A stretch of DNA of 64,000 nucleotides from positions 6,317,001 to 6,381,000 of the forward strand of contig NZ_CP147518.1 in NCBI RefSeq assembly GCF_037201965.1, in the 5' to 3' direction. The notes under the pieces are model-generated. The model did no database searches, was not told the DNA's origin, and saw only the letters and a program-made list of their open reading frames with translations. Shown piece by piece: positions 34,335 to 41,472 of this stretch. Position numbers and translations under genes: made by a program. Source of the stretch: Spirosoma sp. SC4-14 (lineage in GTDB: Bacteria; Bacteroidota; Bacteroidia; Cytophagales; Spirosomataceae). Positions within the stretch are counted from its first letter, which is position 1; every line of letters begins with the position of its first letter.

Positions 34335-34726
34335 TGAAAATTGCCCTCCGTAACTTGGCTATTTTCCTGGGAGCCGCCCTGATCAGCGCGGCCCTGTATC
34401 CAATCGGGTTTCTAACAACCCTTACGAAAGCCGTGCTTACGGCTAACCAAAAACAGCAACGCCCCGTCGTGTACGTGGGAGAATCGGCGCTGTCGATTGC
34501 GCTGAGTCTGGATCTGACGGGCAATGTGATTTGTAAGGATCTGATGAACCTGATCTTCATTAAGCCCGAGGGTCATCTGTTCGGAGACAACCGCGAAACG
34601 ATCTCCAGTGTGCTGGGCAAAAACAAAGCCACGGGCACGCTTCGCTTTCTGGGGCGTAAACTAGCCGATCTGCTGAACTGGATTCAACCAAACCATGTCG
34701 AGCTCGCTGCGGGCACCTTACCATGA
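34334..34726 (+). CDS. phage membrane-anchored protein of the pre-lysis region
   Basis: The 130-residue product begins with a hydrophobic segment (LAIFLGAALISAALYPIGFL, residues 8-27) that is probably a membrane anchor. The soluble part contains SLSIALSLDLTGNVICKDLM-like sequence and RETISSVLGKNKATGTL, then GRKLADLLNWIQPNHVE. The segment "ETISS.LG....G.......LN.I.PNH" recurs in small proteins next to lysis genes of proteobacterial phages (from memory). A lysis-linked or membrane role is plausible but unproven. Confidence 0.6.
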   Translation: MKIALRNLAIFLGAALISAALYPIGFLTTLTKAVLTANQKQQRPVVYVGESALSIALSLDLTGNVICKDLMNLIFIKPEGHLFGDNRETISSVLGKNKATGTLRFLGRKLADLLNWIQPNHVELAAGTLP

Positions 34727-35055
34727 AACACCTCCTGTTTTTCTTTCTGTTGCTGGGCTCCAGTATGGGCCTGGCGCAATCGGTCGAAACCGACCCCACC
34801 AAACGAGTGCATAAGGATTTCCGTAGTGCTGGCCAGATGGGCCTTTCCGAGCGCAACTATAGCCAGGCTGATTCGCTCAAGGTGCAGACGATGTACGTAA
34901 AAGTCATCGTCGATAACAAAGCCCAGGCGAACGCGCAGGCCAGTGGCACCCAGCCCAAAATCATTATTGTGCTGGTCGATGAATCGGATGGCAATCGTAA
35001 AAACAAATACATCTACGACGGCGATAACCAGCCATTAGGCTACCCCCTGTTCTAA
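34723..35055 (+). CDS. small secreted protein of the tail-fibre cassette
   Basis: The 110-residue product starts with a signal peptide (MKHLLFFFLLLGSSMGLA|Q) and continues with about 90 residues rich in polar amino acids (VETDPTKRVHKDFRSAGQMG, KVQTMYVKVIVDNKAQANAQ). It overlaps the upstream stop as ATGA and leads by two bases to the esterase gene. No family recognised. Confidence 0.7.
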   Translation: MKHLLFFFLLLGSSMGLAQSVETDPTKRVHKDFRSAGQMGLSERNYSQADSLKVQTMYVKVIVDNKAQANAQASGTQPKIIIVLVDESDGNRKNKYIYDGDNQPLGYPLF

Positions 35056-35057
35056 CC

Positions 35058-36275
35058 ATGAAAAAAGGATTGTTTTTATTACTGATCTTTCTGTTATTGG
35101 CGCAATCTGTTTTTGCCCAGACGCTGGCTCCTAGAACCGTTGAATCGCAGTCGACAAAGGGTTATACTGATCTGCGCTCAATGTTCGAGGCTGAAGGCAA
35201 ACGCAATGGCTGGACGCTATCGATACCTACCGCAACGACCTCCGGTACTATTCTGGCCGGGGTTGGCTCCGCTAACGGTGTTCCCGGCTGGGTACGCTAC
35301 CGGGTTGCCGTTTCGCTGGCATTTACTTCCGTTCCTAAAGGCAAGGCCGTACTGATTCTGGGCGGTAATATTTCCTGCACCAAGCAGGCTGCGGGCAGTT
35401 ATTTTCTGGATAACAACCTGCTCAATACCAACTACCCCCAGTTTGCCTACGATAATTCAGCCTGGGCCTGCGTGGCCGGGGGCCGTTACGATGTACCGGC
35501 CGGTGGCGTTGTTCGATTCAGCTCTCAGCTTCTTAACCCCTCGATCACCGAAATCACCGAGCCATGGAGCTCAACGGTGGCACCGGTTATTAGTTCTACA
35601 GCGACGGTTGAGTATGGCGTAAAAGCGGGTATCAATTGGCTGGAGGTAACCGACGATCTGAATTATTCGGCTGAGTATGTTATCGATGTAGTGGGCGACT
35701 CGAAACTGGCCGGAACCGGCCCCACCAGCATGAACACAATGCTGGCCTTTTTGATGCGGAATTATTACGCGTCGAAAGGGTATAATGTACGGGTTCGTAA
35801 TCTATCGGTAGGGGGCGTTACGGCCTACCAGCAGGAATACCGGCTTAATTCAGGCGGGTTTAATTTTCCGGTCAAATCGTGTCTGGGGCTGATTGACCTA
35901 AGCACCAACGACGTGCTGACTAGTACAGTGGCGGACAGTACCGGAAAACGAAACGCCCGTATCGCATCGTTTCTACAGGCGCAAAATCCCGGCTCGTTTT
36001 GGGCAGTATTTACGACTGGGCCACTTCAGAACACGACCAGTGAAGCGGCTGCCGTCGTTACGAGTGCCTCGATTACGAGTGCCATAAACGCGCTGGCCAA
36101 TGCTAAAATCAAAGTGGTGTCCGGCATTCGATCGGCTTTTTCGGCGACCAATACCAACTACTATGCAGGGGACGGTGTGCACTGGAGCGATTTAGGGAAC
36201 AGCGCAGAATGGGCTGTTTTGAAGGCTTTCCTCGATATCAATTTGCCCAACCTGCCCAAACCAGTGATTCGTTAA
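35058..36275 (+). CDS. exported SGNH-hydrolase-type esterase
   Basis: The 405-residue protein has a signal peptide (MKKGLFLLLIFLLLAQSVFA|Q). Residues 50-185 are a beta-rich N-terminal domain. From residue 205 the SGNH hydrolase motifs appear in order: block I VVGDSK (Ser215), block II NLSVGG (Gly252/253), block III LSTNDV (Asn284) and block V GDGVHWSDLG (Asp372, His375). This catalytic family includes acetyl-esterases of phage tail spikes that deacetylate capsules or O-antigens, so a role in stripping surface glycans is likely. The export signal in a phage late operon is unusual. Confidence 0.85.
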   Translation: MKKGLFLLLIFLLLAQSVFAQTLAPRTVESQSTKGYTDLRSMFEAEGKRNGWTLSIPTATTSGTILAGVGSANGVPGWVRYRVAVSLAFTSVPKGKAVLILGGNISCTKQAAGSYFLDNNLLNTNYPQFAYDNSAWACVAGGRYDVPAGGVVRFSSQLLNPSITEITEPWSSTVAPVISSTATVEYGVKAGINWLEVTDDLNYSAEYVIDVVGDSKLAGTGPTSMNTMLAFLMRNYYASKGYNVRVRNLSVGGVTAYQQEYRLNSGGFNFPVKSCLGLIDLSTNDVLTSTVADSTGKRNARIASFLQAQNPGSFWAVFTTGPLQNTTSEAAAVVTSASITSAINALANAKIKVVSGIRSAFSATNTNYYAGDGVHWSDLGNSAEWAVLKAFLDINLPNLPKPVIR

Positions 36276-36288
36276 CGCTCAGTAACTC

Positions 36289-36558
36289 ATGGAAAACCCA
36301 AAAGAAAAACTTCTCATTTACGACCGGCGCACCATTGCTGCCATGAGCGCTGCTAACCGCGTGCTTGACCGGCTTTCGACCATATCATTTAGTGGTGGCG
36401 GAGCAACTGCCTTGGCCAGTGTTATGGCTGGCACGAAGATCGATCTATTATTGCCGATCATTTTTGCCATTGTCGGGGCGTTTTCTCAGGCGGTACGAGA
36501 ACTGCTAACCTACCTGGTATCTGTATCAGAGATTCGTAATCCTATTAAAGACGCTTAA
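36289..36558 (+). CDS. putative holin
   Basis: The 89-residue protein has two hydrophobic stretches (about residues 31-50, ISFSGGGATALASVMAGTKI, weakly; and about 51-70, LLLPIIFAIVGAFSQAVREL) flanked by charged ends. Size and position (first gene of the lysis cassette, before coiled-coil membrane proteins and the endolysin) fit a holin that permeabilises the inner membrane to time lysis. The next gene starts immediately after its stop. No specific holin family was recognised. Confidence 0.65.
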   Translation: MENPKEKLLIYDRRTIAAMSAANRVLDRLSTISFSGGGATALASVMAGTKIDLLLPIIFAIVGAFSQAVRELLTYLVSVSEIRNPIKDA

Positions 36559-37011
36559 ATGATCCTGTTGATTCTTCTGCAACATGTGGCCGATAAACCG
36601 GCTGCTGTCGCCATTGCCGATTCGGGCAATAGTGCTTTAGTACAAACAGCTTTGGCCGCCATTGTATCGGGCGTTGCCGGATTCGCCATTAGGTCTCTGA
36701 TCGTACGTCCTGCCGAAAAAGTGGAGCAGTACGAAAAAGCCGAACTGAAAGCCATTGCCGACAGCCTAGCCGAGCATAAGGCAGCTTATCTGGTTAACCT
36801 GCGGGAATGGACGAGCTGGCGAGAACACCAGTCAGAGCGTACCACCCGACTGGAATTGCAGCAGAAGCTGCTTAACGAACAACTAGCTGAAAAGATTAAG
36901 GATTTGACCGAAGACGTAGCCGAAACAAAGGGCATGGCTCAGGATATACGGGAGTCGCTGGCGGGACTGAAAGCACAAATGGATCAAACGATAAAAAGAT
37001 GGACAGCTTAA
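36559..37011 (+). CDS. membrane-anchored coiled-coil protein of the lysis cassette
   Basis: The 150-residue product has an N-terminal hydrophobic region (ALVQTALAAIVSGVAGFAIR) followed by a long coiled coil (residues 55-150: EKVEQYEKAELKAIADSLAE and TRLELQQKLLNEQLAEKIKD). The start adjoins the preceding stop. It could be a pinholin partner, an inner-membrane spanin or an antiholin. The end overlaps the next gene by 13 bases. Confidence 0.65.
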   Translation: MILLILLQHVADKPAAVAIADSGNSALVQTALAAIVSGVAGFAIRSLIVRPAEKVEQYEKAELKAIADSLAEHKAAYLVNLREWTSWREHQSERTTRLELQQKLLNEQLAEKIKDLTEDVAETKGMAQDIRESLAGLKAQMDQTIKRWTA

Positions 37012-37250
37012 TCGTACGTCTACTTTCTTTTTTACCCTTCTTCAAAGCGAATTGGGTAAAGCTGGTTTTGATCGCTGCTAGCCTGGTAGCGTTGGTGCTG
37101 GTGTTTCGGGGATTGCTGAGCAGCAAAAGTGAGGGGACAATCTACGTACTTCCCGAAGTATCGAAACCCGATTCGGTTTATTCGAAGCCGACCCGGCCAG
37201 AACAATCCGCGCAGGTGCGTTGGGATTCACTTAAAAAACTAAAACTATGA
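36999..37250 (+). CDS. small single-pass membrane protein of the lysis cassette
   Basis: The 83-residue protein has one transmembrane segment (WVKLVLIAASLVALVLVFRG, residues 19-38) and a short polar C-terminus. Both ends overlap neighbours, indicating strict coupling. Probably a spanin or holin regulator; no lipobox is present, so it is not an outer-membrane spanin of the classical kind. Confidence 0.62.
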   Translation: MDSLIVRLLSFLPFFKANWVKLVLIAASLVALVLVFRGLLSSKSEGTIYVLPEVSKPDSVYSKPTRPEQSAQVRWDSLKKLKL

Positions 37251-37660
37251 AAATTTCAACTGAAAAGATAATCGCCCTAGTGACGGGCGTACTGGCCATG
37301 TTGTTTTTTGTCGCTGTCATGGTGCAGGCCCAGCCGGTGCCAATCGAGGATTGTTGTTCGCAGGCAATTAGTTACAAACAACAATTGGAACAGATGACCA
37401 AGAGGTACAGCGAATCGTCGAGAGTGCTGGCCGAAACCCGCAAGGCTGGAGACGATCTGGTTGCCGAAAAGGACCGGCGTATAAAATCGCTTCAGGATGA
37501 AGCCAACGCTAAGCTAACCTCCGCAAATAGTAGGGACAAAAACTATTTGGATGCACTGAAGATGGTGCGTTCGGAACTGGAAAATGAAATGCTCAGAACT
37601 AGGTTTTTGGGCATTGGTAGGCGAAAATGGGCTAAACAATTGAGGGAACGACTACAATAA
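37247..37660 (+). CDS. membrane coiled-coil protein, inner-spanin-like
   Basis: The 137-residue product has an N-terminal membrane segment or signal peptide (IIALVTGVLAMLFFVAVMVQ, residues 8-27) and a periplasmic coiled coil (YKQQLEQMTKRYSESSRVLA; KDRRIKSLQDEANAKLTSAN). This arrangement is that of inner-membrane spanins (Rz-like), which fuse inner and outer membranes in the last step of lysis. It lies between holin candidates and the endolysin. Its stop is adjacent to the endolysin start. Confidence 0.65.
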   Translation: MKISTEKIIALVTGVLAMLFFVAVMVQAQPVPIEDCCSQAISYKQQLEQMTKRYSESSRVLAETRKAGDDLVAEKDRRIKSLQDEANAKLTSANSRDKNYLDALKMVRSELENEMLRTRFLGIGRRKWAKQLRERLQ

Positions 37661-38241
37661 TGGCGGACTTTAACAAAGCATTCGATCTGACGATGAGTAA
37701 CGAGGGCGGCTTGGCGAACCACCCGTCCGATAAAGGAGGCCTCACCTACAAAGGCATAACGAGTCGCGACTGGCCGAATTGGCCCGGCTGGGTGCAGGTC
37801 AACAACGCCCGCAGGCAAACCGGCGATACCGATAAAATTAACCGGATTCTTGCCAATGATGCCGAACTACAGCTTAACGTGCGAAAGTTCTATAAGCTGA
37901 ATTACTGGGACGTTAACAAGTTGGATCAATTCGATAATCAGGCTATCGCGGAGGAAGTGTTCGATACGGGCGTGAATTGCGGCTGGAAAACGGCGGCTAT
38001 GATGCTACAGCGGACATTGAACCTGTTGAACATTGTACAAACGCTATATCCGAATATTGTGGTCGACGGAGCCATTGGACCGAAAACACTGGAGCTGGTC
38101 AATAAGCATCCACGGCCGAAAGAGGTACTGAAAGTGCTCAATGGCTTGCAGTTTGCGCGATACGTAGGGATTGCCGAAAACGAAGAGTCGCAGGAAGTGT
38201 TCTTCAGGAGCTGGCTTAGCCGCGTGGTAATGGCAGCATAA
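37660..38241 (+). CDS. endolysin, GH108 family N-acetylmuramidase
   Basis: The 193-residue protein carries the glycoside hydrolase 108 signature near its N-terminus: SNEGGLANHPSDKGGLTYKG, with the catalytic Glu15 in the EGG motif. It continues with a helical domain (FYKLNYWDVNKLDQF, AEEVFDTGVNCG) and a C-terminal PG_binding_3-like part (VDGAIGPKTLELVN). GH108 enzymes hydrolyse the glycan strand of peptidoglycan and serve as phage lysozymes. It is the last gene of the late operon and is followed 26 bases later by a strong terminator. No signal peptide is present, so release depends on the holin. Confidence 0.92.
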   Translation: MADFNKAFDLTMSNEGGLANHPSDKGGLTYKGITSRDWPNWPGWVQVNNARRQTGDTDKINRILANDAELQLNVRKFYKLNYWDVNKLDQFDNQAIAEEVFDTGVNCGWKTAAMMLQRTLNLLNIVQTLYPNIVVDGAIGPKTLELVNKHPRPKEVLKVLNGLQFARYVGIAENEESQEVFFRSWLSRVVMAA

Positions 38242-38267
38242 ATTGGATAATTAGGTTAAGAAAACGG

Positions 38268-38300
38268 AAATCCCGGCTCGTATTGAAGCCGGGATTTTTT
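38268..38300 (+). terminator. late-operon terminator (bidirectional)
   Basis: An 11-bp perfect stem, AAATCCCGGCT / AGCCGGGATTT, closes an 8-base loop, with a T-tract on the + strand and an A-tract on the other side. It ends the late operon and probably also the facing 149-residue gene. Confidence 0.85.
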
Positions 38301-38307
38301 GTGCCAA

Positions 38308-38757
38308 TCACTCATCGACTAGAATTGCTTTTAATTTTTTTAGCTCTGCATCATAGCCAGCGATGGCTGTATCAAAGCTGTCCTGAGCCAGCCGAAGACG
38401 CTCTCGTAAAGCTTGAACTGACTCGGGAGTTTTACAGGAAGCAATATCATCGGTGATGTGCATCCTCTCAAGAAGAATCCTATCGACTTCCTGTTTGGTC
38501 GCATCGACCATTTTTTTTTGCTCTTTCCAGGCAGCCAATCGCTCATTAAACTTACGACGCGATTCCCATTGCAGATCCCATTCCGGTGTCTTATCCAGAA
38601 TCAATGCTTCATCCTGAGCAGGGGTTACAACAAGTTGAAGCAAGGTTTCTGCCTCTTTTTCTTTTTTTAGCGTTCGCAAAAGCGCAACAGCACCTACAAT
38701 AACTAACCCAATCCCAAGGATTATAATGGATATGTAGATAAAGAAGAGATTTTTCAT
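38308..38757 (-). CDS. single-pass membrane coiled-coil protein (moron candidate)
   Basis: The 149-residue protein has a transmembrane segment at its N-terminus (IYISIIILGIGLVIVGAVAL, residues 7-26) and a long cytosolic or periplasmic coiled coil (RRKFNERLAAWKEQKKMVDA; RERLRLAQDSFDTAIAGYDA). It sits convergently to the late operon, downstream of an AT-rich promoter-like region (38758-38880), so it is expressed independently and may be a lysogenic-conversion gene. Function unknown. Confidence 0.7.
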   Translation of the reverse strand: MKNLFFIYISIIILGIGLVIVGAVALLRTLKKEKEAETLLQLVVTPAQDEALILDKTPEWDLQWESRRKFNERLAAWKEQKKMVDATKQEVDRILLERMHITDDIASCKTPESVQALRERLRLAQDSFDTAIAGYDAELKKLKAILVDE

Positions 38758-39162
38758 GGACTTGTTCTATTGAATTACGATTGAGTAGCGTAATTAGTTA
38801 CCAATTAAACAATAATTAAATAATTTTTACACTAAATAGGATTATAATTATTTAATCGCTGACACAATTGGAAACCTGATCGTAGTAGTAATTACTGGAT
38901 AGCAGGTTATTAGGTTGCTCATTAGGGCCTCTTTGTAGAAACATCGAAGGATAGCTTTTTTGGTCGCTACACGTATCAAGCTCTAACAAAAGGAAAATCT
39001 AACGTTGTGTTATATAGATGCTGTTACTAGCAACACCTTTTGCACAATATTATTTATTGGTTACAAGATGCCTGTTTTCTTTACGCTGCGATCCCTCACA
39101 TGGATAGCCTAAATCTCGGTTTCTGTAGAGCCAGGTTTAGTGGTGTGGATAGAAGATAAGGA

Positions 39163-39194
39163 AAGCCAGGCTTGATTTACAGTCTGGCTTTTTT
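39163..39194 (+). terminator. hairpin-T terminator
   Basis: AAAGCCAG, a short loop and CTGGCTTTTTT make a stem with a T-tract. It is one of two successive hairpins between the lysis and early regions. Confidence 0.7.
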
Positions 39195-39232
39195 GTACAA
39201 GGTAATCGCTTCTGTTAAAGAATAGGGAAATG

Positions 39233-39264
39233 AAAAGCCCGGTCGCTATGTGGCCGGGCTTTTT
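39233..39264 (+). terminator. hairpin-T terminator
   Basis: AAAAGCCCGG ... CCGGGCTTTTTT forms a ten-bp stem with a T-run. The flanking A-run on the left means it can also stop leftward early transcription arriving from 39321. Confidence 0.8.
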
Positions 39265-39320
39265 TGGTAAAGGTTAATTTGAGATGCTGTATTAAGAACA
39301 ATAATCGGCCATTTGGGCGA

Positions 39321-39548
39321 TCAGCTAATCCGCCTTATATACTGGAATGCCTCTGCAACATGAGGAGTCCTGTAAATCGGCCCACCTGGTTTACTCCCAG
39401 ATATTACGATTGTTTCAGCCTTAGAATGTTCGTTCATCTCTACAATAGCTGTATGCGGCTGGCCATTGACCAAAAAACAGATGTAGCTATTTGTTTCATG
39501 GTAGACCATCGGTCCCAGCGTATCAGTCAAGTTTATCAGTTTATTCAT
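39321..39548 (-). CDS. small phage early protein
   Basis: ATG at 39548 (MNKLINLTDTLGPMVYHETN) gives 75 residues; a GTG at 39587 would add 13. The product is beta-prone (SYICFLVNGQPHTAIVEMNE) with no recognised motif. It is the last gene of the leftward early operon, 72 bases before the next gene upstream, and runs into the terminators at 39233. Confidence 0.55.
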   Translation of the reverse strand: MNKLINLTDTLGPMVYHETNSYICFLVNGQPHTAIVEMNEHSKAETIVISGSKPGGPIYRTPHVAEAFQYIRRIS

Positions 39549-39620
39549 TTTCGCAATTTTTGGCACGTTTCCGGCCGATTTTGACACGTTTTTTGGAATT
39601 TTTATCCCACTTTTCGCAAT

Positions 39621-39980
39621 TCATGGTCGAAGTGCTGTATATCTCCAACCCTGAAAGCCGTTCATTTCTGGCAGGCCCGATATGGACACCCAATTCACCA
39701 TTACCAGCACATAGCCTGTCTGATCGCGCTCGTTATGCCATTCCCAATTTGAAGCCATATCCAGATCGACAATATGGAAATAGCCTCGTACCTGACCAGC
39801 ATAAATCATATAACATAGCGACCCGACAAGGCTTTGCTTAGGCGGTCGAGGCAGACGAATTGTCCAGTACATCTTTTGTCCATCTCGGATCGTTTCACCA
39901 TCGCACATTTTGCACACACGTTCAGCGAGTAGCCAGTTTTTAAATCGCCCTTTCGGAATGGTAGCAATAATATTTTTCAT
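39621..39980 (-). CDS. PUA/ASCH-like small phage protein
   Basis: The 119-residue protein has beta-strand-rich sequence with KMYWTIRLPRPPKQSLVGSL, then CYMIYAGQVRGYFHIVDLD, and a C-terminal VLVMVNWVSISGLPEMNGFQ with GWRYTA. The "Y.G.VRG" and "GFQGWRY" patterns remind me of phage proteins with a PUA/ASCH-like fold that bind RNA. This is a tentative family impression. Stop and start overlaps with the next genes (ATGA) show operon coupling. A clearer ASCH protein lies two genes upstream. Confidence 0.6.
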   Translation of the reverse strand: MKNIIATIPKGRFKNWLLAERVCKMCDGETIRDGQKMYWTIRLPRPPKQSLVGSLCYMIYAGQVRGYFHIVDLDMASNWEWHNERDQTGYVLVMVNWVSISGLPEMNGFQGWRYTALRP

Positions 39981-40219
39981 TCTGATTTGCCAGTGCAGGC
40001 CGGTCGTTCAGTGGTTTCTACTCCATCACGCATCTGATATGTTTCTGTATACTCTGGCTTCTTCCTACGCTTCACGCAGCCGCATTTTATACAGGTCGTA
40101 CTTTCTCCCCAGCGAGGCTTTCCGGCCCATTTATGACGTTCGTTGCCCGGTACAACCTTGGGAGCTTTGGCCTCGTTGAGATGGACGAGGCCAATTCCGG
40201 GAATATGCTGAAAGCTCAT
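39977..40219 (-). CDS. small zinc-finger-like phage protein
   Basis: The 80-residue basic protein contains RHKWAGKPRWGESTTCIKCG followed by CVKRRKK and a later Cys (PACTGKSE). The three clustered cysteines plus His are spaced like a short zinc finger. It overlaps both neighbours by ATGA. Nucleic-acid binding is likely but unproven. Confidence 0.62.
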   Translation of the reverse strand: MSFQHIPGIGLVHLNEAKAPKVVPGNERHKWAGKPRWGESTTCIKCGCVKRRKKPEYTETYQMRDGVETTERPACTGKSE

Positions 40220-40659
40220 GGTACACTATTGAGAAAGAAGTTTCGGAGATAGACGGGCATTTGTTGAGGCTTAAACGACTCAGCACTTGGCGTAAAAAAT
40301 GTAACGTCAGGCGGCAGATCAACCTCGAAAACACCCAGTTTCCCCAAAACAGGGAACTTACGGGAGAGCCAGCGCAGATCGTCCAGAATCAGCGCCCAGC
40401 CATTATCGAAAACCTGAATGCAGGCTTCTTCTTCGTGCGCTTTCGTCATCGGCACAATGTCAACAACATTGGCTACACAAACAGCCAGGCCTGCATTAGG
40501 CGTGCGGCTACAGGCCGAAGCGGTAAACAGCGTATCGCCACGATATGAGCGGTAAATCCAGTTTTTACGCGTCTCAATCGTCTTGACTTTATACTCGACT
40601 AGCGAAAGCCAGGGCGTTGGATTCTTCGGACAGTTGTCTTGTAGGGTTATCGCTTTCAT
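40216..40659 (-). CDS. ASCH-domain protein
   Basis: The 147-residue product matches the ASCH/PUA-superfamily pattern: ITLQDNCPKNPTPWLSLVEY, KTIETRKNWIYRSYRGDTLF and TASACS, then AVCVANVVDIVPMTKAHEEE. The ETR.W...YRG core is the fold's signature strand-loop. ASCH proteins bind RNA or modified nucleotides and occur in phages and toxin-antitoxin contexts. Start and stop overlap neighbours (ATGA). Confidence 0.75.
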   Translation of the reverse strand: MKAITLQDNCPKNPTPWLSLVEYKVKTIETRKNWIYRSYRGDTLFTASACSRTPNAGLAVCVANVVDIVPMTKAHEEEACIQVFDNGWALILDDLRWLSRKFPVLGKLGVFEVDLPPDVTFFTPSAESFKPQQMPVYLRNFFLNSVP

Positions 40660-40928
40660 TGATTCGTCGCCTTATATCGTTCTACCTCAGCTTTCCAGTA
40701 CTGCTCGACCTGGATAAACATATCATCCATAGCAAAGAAAGCAGTCTCGTCAGGTAAGTCTGCTATATCGTCTCGCATACAAACGAGTAGTTGGCCCCAG
40801 GCACCGAAAAATGCCTGTTTGAGTTGGATGCGCTGCATAGGGTGCATCTGCGCTTCGCTGAGCTTTATTCGCTCCAGAAATAACTGGTATTGGTGCTCAA
40901 CGTTGAATGGATTAGTTGTTTGCGGCAT
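40656..40928 (-). CDS. small helical phage protein
   Basis: Starting at ATG 40928 (MPQTTNPFNVEHQYQLFLER), the product has 90 residues; a longer frame from 41021 would overlap the whole end of the next gene and is less likely. The sequence is helical (MHPMQRIQLKQAFFGAWGQL, MDDMFIQVEQYWKAEVERYK). The start shares bases with the upstream stop. It looks like a small nucleic-acid metabolism accessory; function unknown. Confidence 0.65.
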   Translation of the reverse strand: MPQTTNPFNVEHQYQLFLERIKLSEAQMHPMQRIQLKQAFFGAWGQLLVCMRDDIADLPDETAFFAMDDMFIQVEQYWKAEVERYKATNQ

Positions 40929-41215
40929 TATTTTTTTGTTTTTGGTTCGTACTTGCCACAGGCGAAGTAGTTGCTGTTGTGATCCGTGGACGCTCCGCCC
41001 GAATCGCCACGGATATTGCATTTGGAGTATGTATTCGCAAATCGCTTGAAGTACTGATGAGCACAGCTTTTACAGCGCACACCAGCAGGACCAGAGCCGA
41101 AATAGGTGATCAGCGGGTTGGATTTAGGCTTAGCCTTAATTTTCCGCTTCCTTTTTTTTGGGGTAACTGGCACCTCTATACGATTCCCGAAAAGATCAGT
41201 CTGTAGTATCATCAT
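40928..41215 (-). CDS. small Cys-rich phage protein
   Basis: The 95-residue protein has a basic N-terminal region (VPVTPKKRKRKIKAKPKSN) and four cysteines (VRCKSCAHQYF ... YSKCNIRGDS ... YFACGKYEP) arranged like a zinc-binding knuckle. It overlaps both neighbours. Probably binds DNA or RNA; no family name is known to me. Confidence 0.68.
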   Translation of the reverse strand: MMILQTDLFGNRIEVPVTPKKRKRKIKAKPKSNPLITYFGSGPAGVRCKSCAHQYFKRFANTYSKCNIRGDSGGASTDHNSNYFACGKYEPKTKK

Positions 41216-41468
41216 CGTTAGCCGTTTTGCGTTTGTTATAATCCTTATACCCTAGCTGCTTCAGCGCTCGAAGCCGCAGCAGCCGCTCATTGTAAGCCAT
41301 CGTATGCGGAAGGCCTGCCAGCAGATCCTGTAAATGAATTTGCAGCTGCCCAGGACTGTAAAAGCTGGTGAGGAATCGCATTTTTCGCAGTACCTCCGGA
41401 TCGACAGGCTTCGGCTCCAGCACTGGAGCCGACTTCCTGCCCATTCTTTTCTGCCTTGTTGCGGCCAT
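41196..41468 (-). CDS. small basic phage protein
   Basis: The 90-residue product begins MAATRQKRMGRKSAPVLEPK and has a helical core (PEVLRKMRFLTSFYSPGQLQ; YNERLLRLRALKQLGYKDYN) and an acidic end (NDDDTTD). It sits four bases from the DUF4494 gene's stop and overlaps the next gene by 20 bases. Function unknown. Confidence 0.65.
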   Translation of the reverse strand: MAATRQKRMGRKSAPVLEPKPVDPEVLRKMRFLTSFYSPGQLQIHLQDLLAGLPHTMAYNERLLRLRALKQLGYKDYNKRKTANDDDTTD

Positions 41469-41472
41469 AGGC

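Larger units (their letters stand above)
38758..39320. other. 563-base gene-free segment between lysis and early regions
   Basis: No credible coding frame is present. The left half is very AT-rich and holds an 11-bp inverted repeat (38815-38825 / 38846-38856), likely the promoter/operator region of the minus-strand gene ending at 38308. The right half holds two hairpin-T structures (39163-39194 and 39233-39264), which separate this region from the early operon that converges from the right. Confidence 0.7.

Noticed and set aside
26832..36275. Diversity-generating retroelement acting on the fibre genes
   Set aside because: No reverse transcriptase gene or template/variable repeat pair was seen in the window.
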